Below are positions 1 to 6,648 of a stretch of DNA of 13,686 nt, one piece after another. Under the pieces are notes generated by a model. The model was not told the origin of the DNA and made no database searches. It was given only the letters and a program-made list of their open reading frames with translations. Origin of the DNA: Candidatus Bathyarchaeota archaeon RBG_13_52_12 (GTDB lineage Archaea > Thermoproteota > Bathyarchaeia > TCS64); NCBI GenBank assembly GCA_001774245.1, contig MEZF01000062.1:6996-20681 (forward strand), read 5' to 3'. The position numbers were made by a program, and so were the translations under genes. How positions within the stretch are numbered: position 1 is the stretch's first letter; every line of letters begins with the position of its first letter.

Positions 1-924
1 GCGAAGGAGATTATTGTCACCACTGGCAGCCAGGAGGCAATTGACCTCGTCAGCAGGGTCTTCATAGACAAGGGTGACACGATACTCATCGGTGCCCCAA
101 CTTACCTACAGGCTCTGTCCAGTTTCAGTCAGTCTAACCCAAAGTTCGTCGATATTCCCATCAGCCCCGATGGCATGAATGTGGATATCCTAGAGGATAA
201 GCTGAAGAAGATCAAGGCGGTGGGAAAAAAGGCTAAGATGCTATATATTATTCCCAGCTTCCAGAACCCTGACAGTAGCCTCATGACGATGGAGAGGAGG
301 CAGAGAGTCTTAGAGCTTGCTGAAGCTCACGACTTCATAATCTTCGAGGACAATCCTTACGGCTACATCAGTTTCGCGGAGCCTATGCCAACCCCCCTTG
401 CCGGCATGGATAAGTCCGGAAGGGTGATGTACACCAGCACATTTAGCAAGATTGTCTCCCCCGGCATGAGGATCGGGTGGATAACGGCGAACCCCGAGTT
501 CACCGGCCATATGATCGAGGCGAAGAATAATATCAGCATCTGTAACGACGGGCTCAGCCAGTACGCTGCGGCGGAGCTCTTCAGGCGCGGCGACGTTGGA
601 AGGCAGATATCGAAGGTGACCAGGGTCTACCGAAAGAAGAGAGACATAATGCTTGAAGCGATGGAGACGAGTTTTCCGAAAAAGGCGAAGTGGGAAGAGC
701 CAAAGGGAGGGTTGTTCCTCTGGGTAAAGTTCCCGAAGAACGTTAACACCGACGAGATCATCAAGGACTCGGTGGCTAAAGGCGTCGCCTTCGTACCGGG
801 GAGCCTATTCTTCACAAAACCTGTCCATAACTACATGCGCCTCAACTACAGCCTCCCCCCCGAGGAGGACATAGTAACCGGGATACAGATGCTGGGCAGG
901 CTTCTTAAGGAAAAACTCCAATAA
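1..924 (+). CDS. PLP-dependent aminotransferase, fold type I (5'-truncated by window)
   Basis: The reading frame is open from base 1 and shows 307 residues, so about the first 90 to 100 residues of a roughly 400-residue class I/II aminotransferase lie outside the window. Numbered from base 1, TGSQEAIDL (8-16) is the cofactor phosphate-binding region. The Asn-Pro of PSFQNPDSS (Asn89) and the Asp-Asn-Pro-Tyr-Gly segment (Asp117, Tyr120) contact the PLP ring. STFSKIVSPGMRIGW carries the Schiff-base lysine (Lys150) and a phosphate-binding Arg157. MRLNYS near the C-terminus holds the likely substrate-carboxylate arginine. The spacing resembles the LysN/2-aminoadipate and aromatic/branched-chain transaminase group (COG1167-like, without a visible GntR domain in this part). 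Family knowledge implies cytosolic transfer of an amino group to 2-oxoglutarate; the specific substrate cannot be told. It precedes the next gene by 101 bases, with a separate promoter-like box, so it probably ends its own transcript. Confidence 0.9.
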   Translation, partial: AKEIIVTTGSQEAIDLVSRVFIDKGDTILIGAPTYLQALSSFSQSNPKFVDIPISPDGMNVDILEDKLKKIKAVGKKAKMLYIIPSFQNPDSSLMTMERRQRVLELAEAHDFIIFEDNPYGYISFAEPMPTPLAGMDKSGRVMYTSTFSKIVSPGMRIGWITANPEFTGHMIEAKNNISICNDGLSQYAAAELFRRGDVGRQISKVTRVYRKKRDIMLEAMETSFPKKAKWEEPKGGLFLWVKFPKNVNTDEIIKDSVAKGVAFVPGSLFFTKPVHNYMRLNYSLPPEEDIVTGIQMLGRLLKEKLQ

Positions 925-985
925 CTAAACCAGCAATTTAACCTTACCACCATCGCGTGAGCGGCTTAGGGTTAGATGCTAAACT

Positions 986-992
986 CTTTATC
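986..992 (+). promoter_or_regulatory. TATA-like box of the D-aminoacylase-like gene
   Basis: CTTTATC lies about 38 bases before the TTG start at 1026. An archaeal start site about 25 bases downstream would give a leader of roughly 10 to 15 bases. A weak GTGA (1016-1019) could act as ribosome-binding sequence. This is a motif match only. Confidence 0.4.
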
Positions 993-1025
993 GCGTCCAA
1001 TCACACCATATCTCTGTGACAAGTT

Positions 1026-2606
1026 TTGCGTTTCGACATCTTGTTTGAGGGTGGACACGTCATCGATGGTTCAGGGAATACTTGGTTCAGGGCCGATGTG
1101 GGAGTCGTCGGTGACAAGATCGAGGCAATCGGTAACTTACAGAACGCGCAGGCGGGGAGGAAGGTTAATGCAGGGGGGCACATTGTCGCCCCCGGCTTCA
1201 TGGACATTCACAGCCATAGCGACATCCCCCTCCTCGTCGACCCACGAGTCGAGTCGAAGGTCTACCAGGGTATCACAGTCGAGGTCGTTGGTAATTGCGG
1301 GAACTCAGCCGCACCGATGAACAAGTATGTGAAGGCCTACAAGGAGAAGTACGGGCGTGGCAACGTCCCGGAAGACTTCAAATTTGATTGGGTCTCGATG
1401 AAGGACTACTTTAACCGCGTGGACCGTCAGGGGGTGAGCTTCAACGTCGCGACGTGGGTTGGTCACGGTACAGTCCGCCAGAACGTCATGGGTTATGATG
1501 ACAGGGAACCCACCGATGCCGAGCTGAGTAAGATGAAGAAGCTCGTCGACGACTCCATGGGAGACGGTGCCTATGGAATTAGCACTGGCCTCATTTACCC
1601 ACCCAGCGTCTACGGGAAGACGCCCGAGATTATAGAGCTTGCTAAGGTCTCGGCGAAGCACAGCGGCCTCTACGCTAGCCACATCAGGGGAGAGGAGAAC
1701 AACTCTCTGATCTCGGCGGTGAAGGAGGCGATAAAGATTGGAGAGAAGGCGGAGCTCCCAGTCCAGATAGCCCACTTCAAGGCATCAGGGAAGAAAGCTT
1801 GGGGAATGGTCAAGCAGAGTCTCGCCCTCGTCGAGGAGGCGAGAGCCCGAGGCGTTGACGTCACCTACGACCAGTATCCGTATATCGCTTCGAGCACAGG
1901 CCTCGCCGCTATTATCCCCCACTGGGCACACGAAGGAGGCCCAGAGAAGATGATGGAGCGACTCCGAGACCCAGAGCAACGAAAACGGATGGCTCGGGAG
2001 CAGCGAATGGAGCGCGACTGGGACGGTGTCCTCGTCGTCTTCGCCAAGAACAACCCACAATACAACGGGAAAACGATCGCGGAGATAGCGAAGGAGCAGG
2101 GAAAGAAGCCCCACGACGCTGCCTGCGACCTACTCCTAGCGGAGAACACCCAGGTACTGAGCGTCATGTTCGGCATGGACGAGGATGATGTGAAGTACGT
2201 TATGAGGAGCCCCATTGGTATGGTTGGTAGCGATGGCTCCGCCATAAGCCCCGATGGCATCCTTGGAGTGGGTAAGCCTCATCCAAGATATTACGGTACA
2301 TTCCCCAGGGTACTCGGAAAGTACGCTCGTGAGGAGAAGGTGATAACTATGGAGGAAGCGGTCAGGAAGATGACTAGCGCCCCAGCTCAGCGCCTAGGCC
2401 TCAAGGATCGTGGCCTACTAAGAGAGGGCTACAAGGCAGACATCGTCGTCTTCAACCCCGAAACGGTAAAGGATGAGGCGACCTTCGCCGACCCCCACAG
2501 ATTCCCTACGGGTATACCCTACGTCGTCTGCAACGGCGTATTCACCATAGATAAAGGTAAGCACACGGGGAAGCTCCCCGGTCGGACCTTACGCAGGGGA
2601 CATTAA
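1026..2606 (+). CDS. N-acyl-D-amino-acid deacylase family amidohydrolase
   Basis: This 526-residue protein has the usual length and layout of the D-aminoacylase branch of the amidohydrolase superfamily, which removes acyl groups from N-acyl-D-amino acids at a zinc site. A small beta domain (1-55, GGHVIDGSG) leads into the metal-binding barrel. Visible ligands are the HxH of DIHSHSD (His62, His64), Cys91 in GNCGN (the family's metal-bridging cysteine), His219 in SHIRGE, His250 in AHFKASG and Asp403 in GSDGSA. The C-terminal part (456-526, LGLKDRGLLREGYKADIVVF) completes the composite beta domain. No signal peptide is seen, so it is probably cytosolic. The start is TTG, the first residue before the conserved strand; no in-frame ATG fits better. 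It begins a run with the ADP-ribosylglycohydrolase and kinase genes. Related enzymes also act on N-acyl-D-glutamate or D-aspartate, or on cyclic amides, so the substrate is open. Confidence 0.9.
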   Translation: MRFDILFEGGHVIDGSGNTWFRADVGVVGDKIEAIGNLQNAQAGRKVNAGGHIVAPGFMDIHSHSDIPLLVDPRVESKVYQGITVEVVGNCGNSAAPMNKYVKAYKEKYGRGNVPEDFKFDWVSMKDYFNRVDRQGVSFNVATWVGHGTVRQNVMGYDDREPTDAELSKMKKLVDDSMGDGAYGISTGLIYPPSVYGKTPEIIELAKVSAKHSGLYASHIRGEENNSLISAVKEAIKIGEKAELPVQIAHFKASGKKAWGMVKQSLALVEEARARGVDVTYDQYPYIASSTGLAAIIPHWAHEGGPEKMMERLRDPEQRKRMAREQRMERDWDGVLVVFAKNNPQYNGKTIAEIAKEQGKKPHDAACDLLLAENTQVLSVMFGMDEDDVKYVMRSPIGMVGSDGSAISPDGILGVGKPHPRYYGTFPRVLGKYAREEKVITMEEAVRKMTSAPAQRLGLKDRGLLREGYKADIVVFNPETVKDEATFADPHRFPTGIPYVVCNGVFTIDKGKHTGKLPGRTLRRGH

Positions 2607-2660
2607 CTCCGCGCCGGAAACCGTCTTATCCTCGTGAACGCCGTTTCTCACCATCATCTA

Positions 2661-2666
2661 GGTGAT
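2661..2666 (+). promoter_or_regulatory. Ribosome-binding site that decides the ARH-family start
   Basis: GGTGAT is an exact match to the archaeal anti-Shine-Dalgarno core and stands 9 bases before ATG 2676. It favours that ATG over the in-frame upstream GTG at 2634. Confidence 0.6.
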
Positions 2667-2675
2667 ATTCCCCCG

Positions 2676-3701
2676 ATGGCAAGAAATAGAGTAGAGTTCG
2701 ACGACCACCTTCTCAGCAGGATACAAGGCTGTTTAACGGGGGTCGCGGTGGGTGACGCATTCGGTATGCCGATGGCTGGTTGGACCCCCACCGAGGTTAG
2801 GCGGCGCTATGGTAAGGTGAGCAGACTAATAGCACCGGTACCTGACCATCTCCTACATGGAAAGCTACCCCTTGGATCGATAACAGATGACACTCAGCTC
2901 ACCATGGAGATAGTCGATATGATACTAACCGACGGCAAGGTGAATCGCCAGGGAATGGCGAAAAGGATTGTGAAGTGGGTTAAAGAGAACAACCTACTTG
3001 AGACCCGGATACTAGGGCCCAGCACAATCAGAGCCGTCCAGTTGCTAACGGCGGGGCACGATCCCTCAGAGACGGGGAAGGCAGGCACAACGAATGGCGG
3101 AGCCATGAAGATTTCACCCATAGGTATAATCAATGTGGCTCGTCCTATGGCGAAACTGGTTGACGATGTTGAAGAGGTCTGTATGCCCACCCACTACACC
3201 GGCGTGGCCATCGCCGCGTCCAGTGCCGTGGCAGCGGCTGTTTCAGAGGCGCTAAGACTCGATTCGACTATCAAATCCGTCGTCAGTGCTGCGAAGCGCG
3301 CGGCAAATATGGGGGAGGTTCGAGGCGCTCAGCTAGCTTACCCGTCTATTGAAAGGAGGATTACGATGGCGACCAGACTCGTATACGGTAAGACACCGGA
3401 AGCCGCTGCGGAGGCACTCTACACCAATATAGGCGCCGACATTGCGAGCTCCGACTCTATACCAACAGCTATAGGCCTCTTCGCCGCTGGCCACGGTGAC
3501 CCCATGGCAACGATAACCCTCACAGCCAACATGGGTGGCGACACCGACACAATAGGCGCGATGGCGGGGGGAATAGCCGGCGCCTTCGCTGGCATCGAAG
3601 CCTTCCCCAAACCCATCATCGACACCGTCGAGAGGGTGAATCACCTTAACCTCAGTGATAAGTCAAGGCGACTCATGGAGTATGCGAGGCGATACATGTG
3701 A
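2676..3701 (+). CDS. ADP-ribosylglycohydrolase (DraG/ARH) family protein
   Basis: A 341-residue protein with the ADP-ribosylglycohydrolase fold. Members use two magnesium ions to hydrolyse N- or O-glycosidic bonds of ADP-ribose conjugates; some branches act on other ribosides. GCLTGVAVGDAFGMP (18-32) is the family's opening helix. SITDDTQLTM (68-77) supplies the first metal acids (Asp71, Asp72). NGGAMKISPIGI (140-151) and HYTGVAIAASSAV (173-185) are conserved helices. GGDTDTIGAMAGGIAGA (287-303) supplies the second metal acids (Asp289, Asp291). All metal residues are present, so it should be active. I chose ATG 2676 because of the GGTGAT ribosome-binding site; an in-frame GTG at 2634 would add 14 residues (including HHH) that do not look like the family. 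Its last bases overlap the PfkB kinase start (GTGA), so the two are translationally coupled. The substrate is not known: protein ADP-ribose, free ADP-ribosyl compounds and nucleosides are all possible. Confidence 0.88.
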   Translation: MARNRVEFDDHLLSRIQGCLTGVAVGDAFGMPMAGWTPTEVRRRYGKVSRLIAPVPDHLLHGKLPLGSITDDTQLTMEIVDMILTDGKVNRQGMAKRIVKWVKENNLLETRILGPSTIRAVQLLTAGHDPSETGKAGTTNGGAMKISPIGIINVARPMAKLVDDVEEVCMPTHYTGVAIAASSAVAAAVSEALRLDSTIKSVVSAAKRAANMGEVRGAQLAYPSIERRITMATRLVYGKTPEAAAEALYTNIGADIASSDSIPTAIGLFAAGHGDPMATITLTANMGGDTDTIGAMAGGIAGAFAGIEAFPKPIIDTVERVNHLNLSDKSRRLMEYARRYM

Positions 3702-4654
3702 CCCTCGACCTCATCGCCGTGGGTGACTCCGTCGTCGATATTGTCATACCAATTTCACGGTTTCTAAGAGGAAATGAGGACAGCCTCCACAGTGACGGCA
3801 TGGAGAGGCACATGGGAGGGTCGAGTAACTACCTCATAATGGCGAGGCGCCTCGGTCTCCGAGTCGGAGTCGTCGACTGTATAGGCGACGACGACCTCGG
3901 CAACTTCTATAGAGCCGGCCTCGAGGCAGAGGGTGTAGACATATCGAACCTCATAATTAGGATAGGAGGCAAAACCTCGGGGTGTCTCGTGCTTTTAACG
4001 AAGAGGGGAAAACACGCTTACGTGGGATTGGAAGGAGTATCTAGGACCCTAACCGCTTATGAGCTGGATGAAGACTACGTAACTAACGCGAGGGCATTAT
4101 TTCTCAGCGGCTACCCGCTAGCGGAGACCCCCATCTCACAGGCGGTAATGAAGGCAATGAGGGCCGTCTCGGTGGCGGGGCGACTTGTCTTCTTCGACCC
4201 CAGCCCCGTCGTGGACTTGATCTCGGCGGACATACTCCGCGAAGCCCTCAATGCAACGGATACCCTGATCCTCAATGAGAGGGAGATGGGGTTGATTACC
4301 TCCAAGTTTGAGGTCGAATCCAAGCCGGAGAGTCTTCTCAGTCTGGGTGCTGGCAGGGTCGTCCTGAAGAGGGGGGCTGAGGGCTGCTCCTTTTACACTA
4401 CCTCCAGAATCGAAAATTACCCCGGGTTCAGAGTGAAGGTTATAGATACTACCGGAGCCGGAGACTCTTTTGACGCTGCCATAGTCTATGGCACGCTAAG
4501 AGGATGGCCGCAGAGCGACACCGCCACTCTGGCGAACGCCGTAGGAGCCATAAAGGTGGGGAAGAAGGCTGCAGGGAGAAACGTTCCGACGCTGGGGGAG
4601 ATCAAGGGTTTTCTCGAGGAAAGGGATCTCAGCCTCGCTAGTCGCCTAAGCTAG
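3698..4654 (+). CDS. PfkB-family carbohydrate/nucleoside kinase
   Basis: A 318-residue ribokinase-fold kinase that transfers phosphate from ATP to a sugar or nucleoside hydroxyl. AVGDSVVDIVIP (7-18) is the first strand. GGSSNYLIMARRLG (40-53) is the N-terminal signature that grips the sugar. FDPSP (166-170), LNERE (192-196) and VLKRGAEG (222-229) are the usual core positions. DTTGAGDSFDAAIVYG (250-265) is the C-terminal signature with the anion hole and the catalytic base Asp256. The start is GTG, inside the 4-base overlap with the upstream ARH gene, with GAGGCGAT (3686-3693) as a possible ribosome-binding site 4 bases before it. Coupling to the glycohydrolase suggests it phosphorylates a product or relative of that enzyme's substrate; this is inference. 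Ribokinase, adenosine kinase and other PfkB specificities cannot be separated by eye. Confidence 0.9.
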   Translation: MTLDLIAVGDSVVDIVIPISRFLRGNEDSLHSDGMERHMGGSSNYLIMARRLGLRVGVVDCIGDDDLGNFYRAGLEAEGVDISNLIIRIGGKTSGCLVLLTKRGKHAYVGLEGVSRTLTAYELDEDYVTNARALFLSGYPLAETPISQAVMKAMRAVSVAGRLVFFDPSPVVDLISADILREALNATDTLILNEREMGLITSKFEVESKPESLLSLGAGRVVLKRGAEGCSFYTTSRIENYPGFRVKVIDTTGAGDSFDAAIVYGTLRGWPQSDTATLANAVGAIKVGKKAAGRNVPTLGEIKGFLEERDLSLASRLS

Positions 4655-4679
4655 CTGAATAACTTGGAGCTCTATAACG

Positions 4680-4687
4680 GTTTAAAT
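4680..4687 (+). promoter_or_regulatory. TATA-like box of the cupin gene
   Basis: GTTTAAAT is a good archaeal TATA sequence. A start site about 25 bases downstream falls near 4710, just before the TTG at 4718, which fits a nearly leaderless message and argues against the upstream TTG at 4664. Confidence 0.5.
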
Positions 4688-4717
4688 GCGGAGGCGGTTG
4701 AAATTATTCTGATCGCC

Positions 4718-5083
4718 TTGGTAAAGATAGTAAAGCGGAAAGATGCGCCTCAACTGGAGACGGTTAAGGGACGCCGCGGTGAGATTCTCATGGCTGGTGA
4801 GAAGTGCATGATGATGATCAACACAATCGAGCCCGGGCTCCCCACTCCGGCGCACAGCCATCCCCATGAGCAGATCGGATACCTCCAAGAGGGAGAGGGC
4901 GACCTCTACATGGGAGATGAGAAAATACACATAAAGGCGCAGTGCACATTCGTCGCGCCCTCCAATATCTCACACAACTTCGACGCTACTGGAGGAAAAC
5001 CCGCCGTACTCATAGAGTGCTTCGCCCCACCAAGGGAAGACTATCTCGAACGCGTTGAGAAAGAGAGGAAGAAAAAGAATTAG
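4718..5083 (+). CDS. Small single-domain cupin protein
   Basis: A 121-residue protein made of one cupin beta-barrel. With the TTG start at 4718, cupin motif 1 is PAHSHPHEQIGYLQEGEG (44-61), with metal-ligand candidates His46, His48 and Glu51. Motif 2 is VAPSNISHNFDA (79-90) with His86. The four-ligand site is therefore intact and a divalent metal is likely. A lysine-rich tail (EKERKKKN) ends the protein. Family knowledge covers dioxygenases, isomerases and sugar- or ligand-binding proteins, so no reaction can be assigned. The in-frame TTG at 4664 would add 18 residues, but it lies upstream of the TATA-like box. The gene follows the kinase by 63 bases and probably has its own promoter. It is convergent with the Lrp gene, with 2 bases between the stops. 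Confidence 0.82.
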   Translation: MVKIVKRKDAPQLETVKGRRGEILMAGEKCMMMINTIEPGLPTPAHSHPHEQIGYLQEGEGDLYMGDEKIHIKAQCTFVAPSNISHNFDATGGKPAVLIECFAPPREDYLERVEKERKKKN

Positions 5084-5085
5084 GT

Positions 5086-5544
5086 TTACCTCAGGCTCTC
5101 TAGCATCCTGAAGTCTTCCTTAACCGTGTTGAGGACGACATGGGTGTTCGTCCTCTCAATATCCGGCATACTTAGTAACGCTTTGGGGAACTCGCTCAGC
5201 TCCTGCCGGTTCTTGAACTTTGCAACCACTATGCTGTCTATCTCTCCGGTGATGTCGTATACGCCACAGACGTATGGTAGTTTGCTTATTGTTTTCTGTA
5301 CCTCGATCAGTTTCCCCCTCGCAACTGTGATCTCAATGATTACCGTGAGTTCGTAGCCGAGCCTCTCCCAGTCGACCATGATGGTGTAGTCCTTGATCAC
5401 TCCCGCTGACTCGAGGCGGGTAATATGGTTGATGACGGTTGCTGTGCTGACGCCTATCGCCTTCGCCAGCTCCCTCTGGCTCCTTTTAGAGTCCCTTAAG
5501 AGCTCCGTGAGGAGCTTCTTGTCTATCTCGTCGAGCATGAACAT
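5086..5544 (-). CDS. Lrp/AsnC family transcriptional regulator
   Basis: This 152-residue protein is the usual Lrp/AsnC length. An N-terminal winged helix-turn-helix (about 6-57) contains ELAKAIGVSTATVINHITRLE, whose second half is the recognition helix. A C-terminal RAM (ligand-sensing, dimerising) domain spans about 66-142; DITGEIDSIVVAKF (97-110) is the conserved turn that forms the amino-acid pocket at the dimer interface. Members form dimers to octamers and respond to amino acids such as glutamine, leucine or lysine. ATG 5544 is chosen because AGGAG (plus-strand 5556-5560) stands 11 bases before it; a second ATG at 5538 is possible. The gene is divergent from the EamA transporter, and a palindrome overlaps its own TATA box, so autoregulation is likely. 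The same palindrome before glutamine synthetase suggests that gene is a target; this is inference. Confidence 0.93.
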   Translation of the reverse strand: MFMLDEIDKKLLTELLRDSKRSQRELAKAIGVSTATVINHITRLESAGVIKDYTIMVDWERLGYELTVIIEITVARGKLIEVQKTISKLPYVCGVYDITGEIDSIVVAKFKNRQELSEFPKALLSMPDIERTNTHVVLNTVKEDFRMLESLR

Positions 5545-5582
5545 CAGTAGTTCGTCTCCTATTCGTTATAATTTGGTTTATC

Positions 5583-5596
5583 TATACACTTGTATA
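5583..5596. promoter_or_regulatory. Palindromic operator in the lrp/EamA promoter region
   Basis: TATACA-CT-TGTATA is a perfect 6-base inverted repeat with a 2-base spacer. It overlaps the minus-strand TATA box of the Lrp gene and lies 16 bases before the plus-strand TATA box of the EamA gene. The same arms recur at 6586-6599. A site for the neighbouring Lrp protein is the simplest reading. Confidence 0.65.
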
Positions 5597-5601
5597 TTAA
5601 A
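5593..5601 (-). promoter_or_regulatory. TATA-like box of the Lrp/AsnC gene
   Basis: Read on the minus strand it is TTTAATATA. A start site about 25 bases away falls near 5570, giving a leader of about 26 bases that contains AGGAG. Its 3' part (plus-strand 5593-5596) is shared with the palindrome. Confidence 0.55.
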
Positions 5602-5612
5602 GTTGTCATAAG

Positions 5613-5622
5613 TTTAATATAT
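5613..5622 (+). promoter_or_regulatory. TATA-like box of the EamA transporter gene
   Basis: TTTAATATAT is a strong archaeal TATA match. A start site near 5643 would leave under 10 bases before TTG 5651, or about 23 before the alternative TTG at 5666. Confidence 0.55.
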
Positions 5623-5650
5623 GTAGAGTGAATAGGTTGATTTCATTATC

Positions 5651-6559
5651 TTGTGGGGGCTGAGTTTGCAGGGCGAGAAGGGTTACGGAACCGTGGCTGC
5701 GGTCCTTGTCTCGATAATCTGGGGGCTCAGCTTCGTCGCCGCAAGCATGGTGTTAACAACCCTTTCGCCTGTGATCCTCGCGACTGTGAGATTCATTATA
5801 GCGTCGGCAATCTACTCACCAGTCATAATTTGGGAATATCGGAGAGGAAATAAGCCCACGATTGCGGACCTGAAGGAGCTCGCCCTATTTGGTTTCCTGA
5901 GCATAAGCATCTACTTCTGGCTTCAGTACACAGGCGTTCAATACGCTGGAGCAGGAGTCTCAGCTGTCCTCGTAACGGGGCTAATACCTGTTTTAACCGG
6001 CCTCTCTGGCGCGTTTCTCCTCAAGGAGAAGTTCAACCTTAAAAGAGGGTTCGGAGTCGTGCTCGGTCTGACCGGCGTCGCCCTCATCGCCCTTCCCAAG
6101 CTCATCGTGGGCAACACCGACTGGTTATTCTTCGTTGGCGTCGCCTGCCTCCTCGGGAACGCCGTCTGTTGGAGCATGTACTCCACCCTCAGTCGACGGC
6201 TAATGAAGAGGATAGGTAAGCCGCTGATGGTGACCGCCTACACAACGCTCTGGGGGATGCTTTTCCTACTCCCGTTGAGCCTGACATCCGACTGGAGAGC
6301 TCTCTCCTCCCTCAGCGTGAACCAGTGGTGGAGCATACTTTATCTAGCTTTAATATGCAGCACCGGCGGATACTTCCTTTGGAACTACGCCCTAAGCAAG
6401 ACCGAAGCCGTAAAAGCTTCAGTCTGGCTATACCTCGAGCCGGTTGCCGCTTTCATTGGCTCCTTCGCCCTATTCGGTTTGGTTCCTACGTTCCTCACTT
6501 TGCTCGGCGGGGCAGCTATACTGATTGGGGCTCTTCTCACGAGTCTATCGAAACAGTAG
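5651..6559 (+). CDS. EamA/DMT-family membrane transporter
   Basis: A 302-residue, very hydrophobic protein with the tandem EamA architecture: repeat 1 at about 12-148 and repeat 2 at about 158-299, about ten membrane helices in total. Family marks are SIIWGLSFVAASMV (21-34), the end-of-repeat acidic signature LLKEKFN (123-129) and, in repeat 2, YFLWNYALSKTEAVKAS (241-257) and YLEPVAAFIGSF (261-272). DMT carriers of this type export amino acids, nucleosides or other metabolites, or act as drug/metabolite exchangers; the substrate is not visible. The start may be TTG 5651 or TTG 5666 (giving MQGEKGYG); both fit the promoter. It is divergent from the Lrp regulator, a pairing common for amino-acid exporters, and shares the palindrome with it. 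The next gene, glutamine synthetase, has its own TATA box. Confidence 0.88.
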   Translation: MWGLSLQGEKGYGTVAAVLVSIIWGLSFVAASMVLTTLSPVILATVRFIIASAIYSPVIIWEYRRGNKPTIADLKELALFGFLSISIYFWLQYTGVQYAGAGVSAVLVTGLIPVLTGLSGAFLLKEKFNLKRGFGVVLGLTGVALIALPKLIVGNTDWLFFVGVACLLGNAVCWSMYSTLSRRLMKRIGKPLMVTAYTTLWGMLFLLPLSLTSDWRALSSLSVNQWWSILYLALICSTGGYFLWNYALSKTEAVKASVWLYLEPVAAFIGSFALFGLVPTFLTLLGGAAILIGALLTSLSKQ

Positions 6560-6585
6560 ACCAAATCATCTCTAAGGCTAATAAG

Positions 6586-6599
6586 TATACATTTGTATA
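6586..6599. promoter_or_regulatory. Palindromic operator upstream of glutamine synthetase
   Basis: TATACA-TT-TGTATA has the same arms and spacing as the site at 5583-5596; only one spacer base differs. It ends 17 bases before the glutamine synthetase TATA-like box, almost the same placement as at the EamA promoter. This fits an activator-type or upstream Lrp site. Confidence 0.65.
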
Positions 6600-6615
6600 G
6601 TAAATATTGGATAAA

Positions 6616-6624
6616 GTATATATT
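6616..6624 (+). promoter_or_regulatory. TATA-like box of glutamine synthetase
   Basis: GTATATATT, preceded by an A-run that can serve as BRE, predicts a start site near 6645, so the message would begin a few bases before ATG 6649. This makes the upstream in-frame TTG at 6607 unlikely as the start. Confidence 0.55.
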
Positions 6625-6648
6625 GCACTTCCACATATCTCACCCATT

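Noticed and set aside
966..975. Telomere-like TTAGGGTTAG
   Set aside because: Only one and a half units in ordinary intergenic DNA; chance match.
1305..2260. Long open frames on the minus strand opposite the amidohydrolase
   Set aside because: They are antisense shadows of a gene with clear catalytic motifs, and their products are low-complexity without recognisable domains. The same holds for frames opposite ligase (for example 11731-12096).
2634..2675. N-terminal extension of the ADP-ribosylglycohydrolase from GTG 2634
   Set aside because: It spans the GGTGAT ribosome-binding site that serves ATG 2676, and adds residues not typical for the family.
6607..6648. N-terminal extension of glutamine synthetase from TTG 6607
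   Set aside because: It would run through the TATA-like box, and the 14 added residues do not resemble the family.
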